31,377 nt of DNA from a virus: positions 1 to 31,377 of the IMG/VR virus record IMGVR_UViG_3300044533_001296. The stretch is one strand, 5' to 3'. Positions 23,901 through 31,181 of the stretch are shown here, piece by piece. Below the pieces are notes generated by a model. It saw nothing but the letters and a program-made list of their open reading frames with translations, was not told the origin of the DNA and made no database searches. The stretch's first letter is position 1, and every line of letters starts with the position of its first letter. The translations under genes were made by a program, and so were the position numbers.

Positions 23901-24327
23901 TATTGTAAGAACCGCTCAAAGCGATGTAACTAGCGCTTACTTGTAATAAGCTTGCACTAATGTCCTGTTGACTCGAAGATATAGTAGTAATTCTTGTCGA
24001 AGTGCTTCCAGAGAATACGTTGTAGCTTGCGCTCAAAGAGATATAGCTAGCGCTTAATTGTTGGTTGGAAGAGGAAACCGCGGTAAGTATTGCAGAAACT
24101 GATCCTGATGCTGTTTCTAGCGCTGTTGTTCTGCTCGAAACCGAAGAGCTGAATGGTAAATAAGTGGAGCCAGTAAAGCTGTTAAAAGACGCCGAGGTCA
24201 CAAATGCCAAAGAGCCTGTACCGTCTAGCGTAACAGCATTGGAAGCGGTTACCGAAGAGGTTCCAGTTACGGATAAATCTCCGATTACTGTTAAAGAGCC
24301 TGTGACTATTGGAAAGTATTGAATCAT
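20935..24327 (-). CDS. Tail fibre/adhesin with YadA-like beta-roll and C-terminal S74 chaperone, 1130 aa
   Basis: Three parts are visible. Residues 1-254 hold an N-terminal module with strand pairs (GSLTVIGDLSVTGT), then Ser-rich helical repeats (SSSQQxISASLL, SASYIALSGSYN) and a conserved linker NTQTMTGSVNVTGSINLQGQ shared with the two other fibres. Residues about 255-1000 are short repeats of the form [IV]-x-G-G-x-x-N-x-A-S-G-x-x-S, the left-handed beta-roll of trimeric adhesins such as YadA and Hia. From S1018 a peptidase S74 domain begins with SDCRMKHSI, followed by YGFIAQQV and PEII; this chaperone folds trimeric fibres and then cuts itself off before that Ser. The end is a Leu/Glu helix that should form a trimeric coiled coil. 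It would bind a receptor on the host surface. Many Cys occur in the repeats, which is unusual for this fold. Confidence 0.88.
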   Translation of the reverse strand: MIQYFPIVTGSLTVIGDLSVTGTSSVTASNAVTLDGTGSLAFVTSASFNSFTGSTYLPFSSSVSSRTTALETASGSVSAILTAVSSSNQQLSASYISLSASYNVFSGSTSTRITTISSSQQDISASLLQVSASYIALSGSYNTFSGSASTRITANSSSIQEISSSQQQISASLLNVIATYATTGSNSFRADQSITGSLVVSSTITAQTLVVQTVTSSIVYSSGSNLFGNSTENTQTMTGSVNVTGSINLQGQFVGGSCNALTANYSSIVGGLFNTSSQNFNFIGGGCSNNASVAFSAIVAGNSNTTSTNFYTTVLNGYNNSASGKYSTVAGGNCNTTSGYASFIGNGSKNNTTTGACRAVVVGGFFNTGSGIFSFIGGGVQNLSSCDYSVVVGGCLNTASGVLSAVGGGDRNTASGAWSTIAGGTFNSISATCSVIVGGSSSCICPAGTGSFIGGGQSHRITAALSTIGGGISNSISGVYGRGVIAGGDTNTVCGIGWAAIIGGYNNTASGYMATVGGGYSNVASNARSGVFSGRANIASGGASIVGGGCANLASGDCSAVVGGNLNTGSGAFSFVGGGALNYVNTCASTIAGGTQNCICTGQRAIIAGGSNNLICNTVGNAAAYGVIGGGNANCIIGNYGNTIAGGTNNTVSAYYSTIGGGRYNFATADSATVAGGYRNIASTCCAFVGGGTNNTGSGAFSFVGGGDTNKATGANSVVGGGVVNCACSNYSTVGGGTCNRITLGRNHFIGGGETNTVSANYFGTIGGGVSNSVSGYKSTVGGGRANSTTGEYATVSGGQSNCSTGTGGFVGGGLSNCATGTRSIAVGGQGNTAGAACAVVVGGLSNNASIGWTFIGGGYGNSASGYLSTIVGGESNVSSGGRSFIGGGASNLVSGAHAVVVGGQFVTASGAFSVAGGCRANASGCSSVAIGGGTASGYRTVALGGGGGAGGNAALGSYSAVAGGSNNSTCSGYSFIGGGYSNATCGQFSAAFGCGVIAASACYLYANNICNVSGGTSDCRMKHSICPLTYNLDKLTQLDPVSFIFNGDCANHRRYGFIAQQVCQILPEIITHHLIDKIDAEGNVGGEIEGDPILQFEKDALYASYVNALKELKERLEVTEAILKRNNLV
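21328..23565 (-). repeat. Coding beta-roll repeats in the 1130-aa fibre
   Basis: Imperfect coding repeats of about 42-48 bases (14-16 residues) run through this region. Each encodes a turn of the beta-roll with G-G and N-x-A-S-G. A near-identical block encoding NTGSGAFSF(I/V)GGG recurs at the DNA level, for example around 22219-22245 and 22605-22629. Confidence 0.85.
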
Positions 24328-24349
24328 TGTTTCTTTTTATATAATTATT

Positions 24350-27300
24350 TTACTTCCAGACTTCTACTCCTGTCCAACCGTTTAGAGCGTCGATGTCCTT
24401 TCTTGTTCCCACGATTAGAACGTTGTACTGTCCGTCGCAATTCGATCTAAAGTCTATGCAAGAGCACTCTGCGTTTACTTTTCCGTAAGCGTTTCCAAAG
24501 TGTTCTACTGCGCTTATGAAAATCTGCGTATTTTCGTTCAAGAACTTGTAGTAGCTCGGTAATTCCAAAGAGGAAGAGTAGTTAGAAGTTATAAAAGTGC
24601 ACCTGTATAAGTTATCGCCCCTTGTTGGAGATTCCACAAAGGAGTGTTGTAAGTATTTTGTATTTGTTTTGCTTGGATCTGGATGCGAGATTCTAAAAGT
24701 ACCTGAAGCTTTTGATAGAGCGTTTGTATAAGTGGTAGAAGCCGCTCCCGCAACTATATTACATCCTATTATAAACGAACAGGCAACCGAAATTGTATTG
24801 TTTCTTCCTCCTAATATAGCACTAAAATCACCACCCGCACATACGTGATTTGCAAAACCTCCAAGTATAGCTGCATATTGAACTTCAACAGTATTAGATT
24901 CACCTCCTGATAGAGTACCTCTTGTTCCAGAAACTAAGTTATTATATCCGCCTCCTAGTGTTCCATAAAGCCCACTAACTGTATTTGCTCTACCGCCTGC
25001 CATAACGCTAGCTTGTCCGCATGCTTTATTTTGGTATCCTCCACCTACAACAGACCAAGATCCAGATGCCCAACCAGCATATCCTCCACTTACTGTAGCT
25101 GTGTCTCCAGATGCACATGCATTAACTCCAAAAGCTATTGAGTGTACACCGACTGCTCTAGCTTGTCTACCCATAGCCACTGATGAGTGACAGAAAGCGC
25201 AGCTTTGATAACCACTCACTGTATTGTAACAACCACTAGCTGTGTTTTGATATCCTCCTGCAATAGAGGCAAATCTAGAAGCAGAGCACGCACAGTTTTG
25301 TAATCCTCCTCCTATAGTTGAATAACATCCAGAAGCACTATTTTTATTTCCTCCACCTATCGTAGCAAAGTTTACACCGCTTGCTACATTACCACAACCA
25401 CCTCCAACGAAACTAAATGCGCCTGATCCTGAATTGAATGCGCCTCCTGCTACTACTGAACAAAGTCCTGATGCTAAGTTAGATCTTCCACCACCTACAG
25501 CTGAATGATTATTATTAGCTGTATTACTTTGTCCACCTGAAGCTACAGACATATAAGCCGAAGCAGTATTACTATCTCCTCCCCCTACAAAAGACCAGTT
25601 ACCTGTTGCATTGTTTGATGAGCCACCAACAACAGCTGGTCTATAAGTAGCACTAGCAGTGTTTCCTGCTCCACCACCAACAAAAGCCCAATTACCTGCT
25701 GCTATATTATTATTACCACCTGCAACAACTCCCCAAGTACTTGTTACACAATTACCTTGACCGCCTCCTATTGTTGAACAAGGCCCTGTTGCTTTATTAG
25801 TAGCTCCACCTCCTACAAAAGAAGCTATTCCATTTGCGCAGTTTGTAACGCCTCCGGCAACAGTCGCATTTTCAAAAGCTCTATTTACGTAGCCTCCCGC
25901 TATTGTTGCATAGCTACCGCTTGCAGTATTTGCGTATCCACCCCCTATTCTTGCGTTTACTCCTGTAACGCAGTTATCTTCTCCTCCACCTATACTACTT
26001 AAATTTCCTGCCGCTTGGTTTCCTTTACCTCCTGATACAGTAGCATGAGCATTTGTTGCTCTACTACAAGAACCACCTGTCGCTGTTGCGTATGTTGATG
26101 TTGCGCAGTTGCAGAATCCGCCTCCTACAAAACTAAATGCTCCTGATCCGGTATTAAATTGACCGCCTACCACTGTAGCGCAGACTCCGCTAGCTAAGTT
26201 ATTAATACCTCCAATTACTACTGATCTATCACACAATGCTATATTTGAAATACCACCGCCTACAAAAGAGTGATCGCCTAATGCTTGGTTTCCTGATCCT
26301 CCAACTGCGACTGTTCTTGAACCTTGAGCTACTACGTTAACTCCTCCACCTACGAAGCTTGTTAGACCGATTGCACAGTTGGTAGCGCCTCCTCCAATAG
26401 TAGAACAAACTCCTGATGCTATATTGCTAGTACCGCCTCCTATAAATGAAGCGGTTGCTGCGGTACAAATGAAGTTGTTCTTACCACCAGTTATTGCTGA
26501 ATACTGAGCACTCGCGGTATTTCCACATCCTCCGGCTACTGTTGACATGTATCCTATAGCTGCGCTATAAAAACCACCTCCTACTGATGCATATTGGCAT
26601 GCAAGATTGCTTTCACCTCCAGCTATTGTGGCAGCTGCTCCTACAGCACTGCTTGATCTACCGCCTCCTATAAACGAACAAGCGCCTGATGCTATATTGC
26701 TACAACCACCTACTACTGTTGAACAAGCTCCTGTAGAAGTATTAGAAACACCTCCTACGAATTGTCCTTGCAAATTCATAGAACCAGTAACGTTTACAGA
26801 GCCGGTCATGGTCTGTGTATTGCTTAATGCATTTCCAAAGATATTAGATCCTGAAGAGTATACTATAGAAGAGCTTACGGTAGAGACCAATAAAGTTTGA
26901 GCTGTAATTGTTGATGTTACCGTTAAAGAACCAGTAATGCTTTGATCTGCTCTGAAACTATTAGAGCCAGTTGTAGCGTAAGTAGCAATAACGTTTAATA
27001 AGCTTGACGAAATCTGCTGTTGACTAGAAGAGACCTGTTGTATTGAAGAGCTATTTGCAGTAATTCTTGTAGATGCACTTCCAGAGAATACGTTATAAGA
27101 ACCACTTAAGGCTATATAACTTGCGGATACTTGTAATAAACTAGAACTAATGTCCTGTTGAGAAGAGGATATTGTTGTAATTGTTGTAGATACACTTCCA
27201 GAGAAAATATTATAAGAACCGCTTAAGGCTATATAACTTGCGCTCAATTGTTGGTTGGAAGAGGAAACCGAGGTCAATACGGAAGAGAAACTAGCAGAAG

Positions 27301-27472
27301 TCGGGTTGTAAGAGGCCGTGGTTACGAATGCCAAAGACCCAGTTCCGTCCAAGGCCATTGCGTTGGAAGCGGTTGAGATCAAAGAACCACTGGTAATTGT
27401 TATGTTACCTATAATTGTTGCGCTACCTGTTAAGGTCAGCGATCCGGATATGACTGGGGAATATATATTCAT
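24350..27472 (-). CDS. Tail fibre/adhesin with YadA-like beta-roll and a different, non-S74 C-terminal domain, 1040 aa
   Basis: The N-terminal 239 residues are close to those of the 1130-aa fibre (same SSSQQ and SGSYNxFSGS repeats and the TMTGSVNVTGSMNLQGQFVGG linker), followed by the beta-roll to about residue 905. The C-terminus, about 913-1040, is not S74. It contains FRISHPDPSKTNTKYLQHSF, LELPSYYKFLNENTQIFIS, HFG near 979-981 and GQYNVLIVGTRKD near 1014-1026. I recall this 'H-P-D-P ... L-Q-H-S-F-V-E ... Y-N-V-L-V-I-G-T-R-K-D' domain at the ends of fibres in marine phages; its role, folding or receptor binding, is not known to me. An ATATTTATA element lies 8 nt before the ATG. Confidence 0.85.
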   Translation of the reverse strand: MNIYSPVISGSLTLTGSATIIGNITITSGSLISTASNAMALDGTGSLAFVTTASYNPTSASFSSVLTSVSSSNQQLSASYIALSGSYNIFSGSVSTTITTISSSQQDISSSLLQVSASYIALSGSYNVFSGSASTRITANSSSIQQVSSSQQQISSSLLNVIATYATTGSNSFRADQSITGSLTVTSTITAQTLLVSTVSSSIVYSSGSNIFGNALSNTQTMTGSVNVTGSMNLQGQFVGGVSNTSTGACSTVVGGCSNIASGACSFIGGGRSSSAVGAAATIAGGESNLACQYASVGGGFYSAAIGYMSTVAGGCGNTASAQYSAITGGKNNFICTAATASFIGGGTSNIASGVCSTIGGGATNCAIGLTSFVGGGVNVVAQGSRTVAVGGSGNQALGDHSFVGGGISNIALCDRSVVIGGINNLASGVCATVVGGQFNTGSGAFSFVGGGFCNCATSTYATATGGSCSRATNAHATVSGGKGNQAAGNLSSIGGGEDNCVTGVNARIGGGYANTASGSYATIAGGYVNRAFENATVAGGVTNCANGIASFVGGGATNKATGPCSTIGGGQGNCVTSTWGVVAGGNNNIAAGNWAFVGGGAGNTASATYRPAVVGGSSNNATGNWSFVGGGDSNTASAYMSVASGGQSNTANNNHSAVGGGRSNLASGLCSVVAGGAFNSGSGAFSFVGGGCGNVASGVNFATIGGGNKNSASGCYSTIGGGLQNCACSASRFASIAGGYQNTASGCYNTVSGYQSCAFCHSSVAMGRQARAVGVHSIAFGVNACASGDTATVSGGYAGWASGSWSVVGGGYQNKACGQASVMAGGRANTVSGLYGTLGGGYNNLVSGTRGTLSGGESNTVEVQYAAILGGFANHVCAGGDFSAILGGRNNTISVACSFIIGCNIVAGAASTTYTNALSKASGTFRISHPDPSKTNTKYLQHSFVESPTRGDNLYRCTFITSNYSSSLELPSYYKFLNENTQIFISAVEHFGNAYGKVNAECSCIDFRSNCDGQYNVLIVGTRKDIDALNGWTGVEVWK
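24758..26755 (-). repeat. Coding beta-roll repeats in the 1040-aa fibre
   Basis: Imperfect 14-16-residue coding repeats as in the neighbouring fibres, with the NTGSGAFSFVGGG-type block at 26129-26155 and a related copy near 25405-25435. Cys codons recur at fixed places within the repeat. Confidence 0.85.
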
Positions 27473-27480
27473 AGCTAAGT

Positions 27481-27488
27481 ATAAATAT
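27481..27488 (-). promoter_or_regulatory. ATATTTAT element before the 1040-aa fibre gene
   Basis: It lies in the 24-base gap between the 64-aa gene and the fibre gene and ends 8 nt before the ATG. The opposite strand reads TATAAATA. It would allow this fibre to be produced separately from the one upstream. Confidence 0.45.
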
Positions 27489-27496
27489 TGGATATC

Positions 27497-27691
27497 CTAG
27501 TAAGTAACTCCCTCTTGTTGTTCTGAAGCTTTATATAGTCTGCCTGTCTCGTCGGCCGCCTGTAACTCTGCTGCTTTTGCCTCGCACTCCACTAAAGTGT
27601 CGTACTCGTAGATTGGATCTTCTGGGTTTAATCGGGCTACCCACACGCTGTCAATCCCAGGGATGAATTGCATTAATACTATATATTTCAT
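27497..27691 (-). CDS. Small protein between two fibre genes, 64 aa, unknown function
   Basis: The start KYIVLMQFIPGIDSVWVARL looks like a beta-hairpin, followed by NPEDPIYEYDTLVECEAKAAELQAADETGR, probably a helix, and a polar end. There is no membrane segment or signal peptide. The gene starts one base after the 1161-aa fibre stop and lies just before the 1040-aa fibre, so it is most likely co-translated with the first. Small genes next to fibre genes often code for fibre assembly chaperones, but I see no match to a known one. Confidence 0.65.
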   Translation of the reverse strand: MKYIVLMQFIPGIDSVWVARLNPEDPIYEYDTLVECEAKAAELQAADETGRLYKASEQQEGVTY

Positions 27692-27692
27692 A

Positions 27693-30600
27693 TTATTTAT
27701 TTTTTAGTGTTTCAACTTCTAATTCTAAAGCTTCTATTCTTTCTTTTAATTCCTTGAATGCATTCACGTAAGAAGCGTATACTGCATCTTTTTCAAATTG
27801 TAATATTGGTTCTCCATCTACTTCGCCTCCCACGTTTCCTTCTGCATCGACTTTGTCAATTGGATGATGTGTAATGATTTCAGGAATTTTTTCGCAGACT
27901 TCTTGAGCTATAAATCCATACCTTCTAAAGTTGCTACAATCTCCATTGAATACGAAAGAGACAGGATTTAATTGTGTTAATTTATCGAGACTATAAGTAA
28001 GTGGACAAATTGAGTGTTTCATTCTACAATCCGAAGTACCACCAGATACATTACAGATGTTGTTTGCGTAGAAGTAACAAGCCGAAGAAGCTGTTATTCC
28101 ACATCCTGCAGCAGTCGAATATGCTCCTGTTACTGAATTTCCATATCCGCCTACTACTGAAGCCCATATTCCTGAAACGTTATTTCCTCTGCCGCCGCCA
28201 ATAAATCCATGACAACCGCCTGATATTGTGTTTGTATAACCGCCTGATATTGTTCCGGAATAAACACCACAAATACAGTTGCCATATCCTGCGCCAATAA
28301 ATGAGTAGTATCCTGAAGATGTGTTTGATGCACCTCCTACAACAACTGCAGAGTGCGGTCCAATTGCTTTATTACATCCACCACCTCCAATAAATGAACG
28401 ATACGTTGAAGCGCAGTTACCCATACCTCCTACTACTACACTTTTCTCTCCTGATGCGCAGTTTGTGTTTCCTCCTCCTATAAAGCTATAATCTCCAGTA
28501 GCGCTATGTAAATAGCCTCCTACAACAGTTGCGTAAGATGCAAAAACGTCATTGCTATATCCTGCGCCCATAAAAGAATACGCGCCTCTACTTGCATTGG
28601 ATCTACCACCCACTAACATTGACCAAGGATTGTTTGCGACATTCGCTGAACCTCCTAATATTGCAGAACAGTTTCCTGAAGCTATATTTCCATTACCGCC
28701 GGCTACTACACCGTAAGCGCCTGTGGTGCAGTTAACATAACCGCCTCCTATAAAAGAATTATTTCCTGATGCTAGATTATTTGCGCCTCCCGCTACCACT
28801 GCTTCATCGCAAGCTCCGTTTTGAATACCACCTCCTATTGTTGAACGAATACCTGTTGCTCTATTTTGAAATCCTCCTCCTATAAAACTAAATCCTCCCG
28901 CTGTGCATATAGTTGGAGCAACAGTAAATCTTTGACCATTCCATGTACCTCCTGTTGTATTACCTCCAGCTCCTCCTGCAATAGTGGCAACGCATAGACT
29001 AGAAGCGCACAGATAATTCCAACTACCGCCTCCTATAAACGATAGTACACCAAAAGTGGTGCCTGTGCTGTTTATTACATTTGTGTAGCCTCCTGATATG
29101 GTAGAGTAGTTTCCTGATACTGTATTTCCGTATCCACCTACATTAGAGGCATAGTCTCTATTTACTAAATTAGTACTGCCTCCTAAATTACTCGAGTAAG
29201 CTGCAGTTACACAGTTTGATTGTCCTCCACCTACTGTTGATCTTAGACCAGAAGCTACGTTATTATTACCGCCTGCTATCACAGAACATGCTCCTGAAGC
29301 GAGGTTACCTGCTCCACCTCCTACTGTTGATAAACTACCTGATGCTACATTAACATATCCTCCACTAACTGTAGCCCATACTCCGCTAGCCGTATTACCT
29401 CCACCGCCACCTACTTTTGCGCAGTTAGCAGTTGCTGCATTTCCTTTACCGCCACCTACAATTGAATAGTCCCCTGATGCTGTGTTTTGTTGACCTCCAG
29501 CTACAGCTCCTCTATTACCGCTTGCAATATTCAAAACACCGCCTCCCACAAATGCACTATTATTAGTTGCGCAGTTTTTATAACCGCCCGATACAGTTGC
29601 GTGACTAGTTGTTGCTTGGTTACCAATACCGCCTCCTACAGAGCTAAGTCCTCCTGTAGCACAGTTTGTTTGCCCTCCTAAAACAGCTGAACAAGCTCCA
29701 GTTGCTTTATTAGTTATACCTCCTGCTACAGTTGCACTCCCGGCAGTGGCACAGTTTCCGTATCCTCCTGATACCGTTGAATTGTACGCTGATGCGGTGT
29801 TGCTAATACCTCCTCCTACAAACGCTCTTGTACAACTAGCAGTATTACTATCGCCACCGGCTACAGTAGAGCGAAGTCCTGAAGCTATATTATTGCTGCC
29901 TCCTCCCACGGTACTAAATGCGCCTGATCCAGTATTGAATTGTCCGCCTGATATTGTTGAGCAGTTTCCTGAAGCTATATTACATCTTCCTCCTCCCACT
30001 CTGCTACTATCTCCTGAAGCGCAGTTACAATATCCTCCACTTATAGTCGAAGCATATCCGCTAGCTTTATTTACGTGTCCTCCACCAACTGAAGCATAAA
30101 AAGATGATGCTGTGTTAAGAACGCCTCCCAATATACTAGATCTTCCACCTATAGTGCAGTTGTAATAACCTCCACCAATTACGCTTTGACAAGAAGTACT
30201 AGTGATGCAGTTACCTTGACCAGATCCTATGAAAGAAGCTGTACTTAATGAAGAAATACAGTTTAGTAAACCGCCACCGATAAACGCGCACTCTGCAACT
30301 ACAGTATTACAAGATCCACCTGCTATCGAAGAAATATATCCTGACGTAGTATTTCTATATCCACCTCCTATGAAACTAAATGCTCCTGATCCCGTATTTA
30401 ATTGTCCTCCAACTATTGTTGAACAAGCTCCTGTTGCGCAGTTGTAAATACCTCCTAGAATAGACGATACTACACCGCAAGCTATATTATTAGAACCGCC
30501 TGCAACTAGCGCAGCAGTACTATATGCTGTATTAAAATCTCCTCCTAATATCGCCGCAGCTACTCCATTTACGCAGTTATTAGATCCTCCTGCTATTATG

Positions 30601-31178
30601 GCTCTGCTACTTTGAGCGAAATTATTACATCCTCCACCTACGAATAAAAACGTTCCTGATCCTGTATTTTGAGTTCCTCCAACAAACTGTCCTTGTAAAT
30701 TTATAGAACCAGTAACGTTTACAGAACCAGTCATGGTTTGTGTATTACTTAGGCTATTTCCAAAAAGATTAGAACCACTTGAATATACTACTGAAGAGGA
30801 TACAGTGCTCACTATCAAGGTTTGAGCCGTAATTGTTGATGTTACTGTTAAAGAACCTGTAATGCTTTGGTCTGCTCTGAAACTGTTAGAACCAGTAGTA
30901 GCGTAGGAGCCAGAAATAACGATTAGACTAGCGCTGATTTGTTGTTGACTAGAAGAGACCTGTAATAGCGAAGAGCTGATTTGTTGTTGAGAACTTGATA
31001 CCGCGTTGAAAGAAGCCGTGGTTGTGAATCCAACAGAGCCAGTGCCCTGTAATAAGTCCGAGTTCAATGCCAAACTAGCAGTGCCGGACAATGAGCCTGT
31101 TACTATTATTGCGCCTTGGAAATTTGCGTTTCCTGTTACTGTTAGAGACCCGGTTATGTATGGTGAGTTGAGTATCAT
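27693..31178 (-). CDS. Tail fibre/adhesin with YadA-like beta-roll and C-terminal S74 chaperone, 1161 aa
   Basis: Residues 1-167 form a shorter N-terminal module than in the other two fibres: only one SSSQQQISSSLLQVSSSQQ block, no SGSYNxFSGS repeats, then the shared GSNSFRADQSITGSLTVTST and TMTGSVNVTGSINLQGQFVGG segments. The beta-roll runs from about 168 to 1030, roughly 55 turns by length, the longest in the array. S1049 starts the S74 domain (SDCRMKHSI), which is almost identical to that of the 1130-aa fibre, and the end forms a Leu/Glu helix. The spacing between stop of the upstream fibre (31182) and this ATG is three bases, so the two are transcribed together. It is expected to form a trimer that recognises the host surface. 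Confidence 0.88.
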   Translation of the reverse strand: MILNSPYITGSLTVTGNANFQGAIIVTGSLSGTASLALNSDLLQGTGSVGFTTTASFNAVSSSQQQISSSLLQVSSSQQQISASLIVISGSYATTGSNSFRADQSITGSLTVTSTITAQTLIVSTVSSSVVYSSGSNLFGNSLSNTQTMTGSVNVTGSINLQGQFVGGTQNTGSGTFLFVGGGCNNFAQSSRAIIAGGSNNCVNGVAAAILGGDFNTAYSTAALVAGGSNNIACGVVSSILGGIYNCATGACSTIVGGQLNTGSGAFSFIGGGYRNTTSGYISSIAGGSCNTVVAECAFIGGGLLNCISSLSTASFIGSGQGNCITSTSCQSVIGGGYYNCTIGGRSSILGGVLNTASSFYASVGGGHVNKASGYASTISGGYCNCASGDSSRVGGGRCNIASGNCSTISGGQFNTGSGAFSTVGGGSNNIASGLRSTVAGGDSNTASCTRAFVGGGISNTASAYNSTVSGGYGNCATAGSATVAGGITNKATGACSAVLGGQTNCATGGLSSVGGGIGNQATTSHATVSGGYKNCATNNSAFVGGGVLNIASGNRGAVAGGQQNTASGDYSIVGGGKGNAATANCAKVGGGGGNTASGVWATVSGGYVNVASGSLSTVGGGAGNLASGACSVIAGGNNNVASGLRSTVGGGQSNCVTAAYSSNLGGSTNLVNRDYASNVGGYGNTVSGNYSTISGGYTNVINSTGTTFGVLSFIGGGSWNYLCASSLCVATIAGGAGGNTTGGTWNGQRFTVAPTICTAGGFSFIGGGFQNRATGIRSTIGGGIQNGACDEAVVAGGANNLASGNNSFIGGGYVNCTTGAYGVVAGGNGNIASGNCSAILGGSANVANNPWSMLVGGRSNASRGAYSFMGAGYSNDVFASYATVVGGYLHSATGDYSFIGGGNTNCASGEKSVVVGGMGNCASTYRSFIGGGGCNKAIGPHSAVVVGGASNTSSGYYSFIGAGYGNCICGVYSGTISGGYTNTISGGCHGFIGGGRGNNVSGIWASVVGGYGNSVTGAYSTAAGCGITASSACYFYANNICNVSGGTSDCRMKHSICPLTYSLDKLTQLNPVSFVFNGDCSNFRRYGFIAQEVCEKIPEIITHHPIDKVDAEGNVGGEVDGEPILQFEKDAVYASYVNAFKELKERIEALELEVETLKNK
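28089..30677 (-). repeat. Coding beta-roll repeats in the 1161-aa fibre
   Basis: Imperfect 14-16-residue coding repeats. The NTGSGAFS-type block recurs around 29916-29942 and 30374-30400. One irregular insertion (about 28905-29095) encodes longer turns with FTVAPTICTAGG and a Trp, breaking the regular pattern. Confidence 0.85.
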
Positions 31179-31181
31179 CTT

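Noticed and set aside
21328-30677. Regularly spaced short repeats that might suggest a CRISPR array
   Set aside because: The repeats are imperfect, of 42-48 bases without unique spacers, and lie in frame within long coding regions; they encode beta-roll turns.
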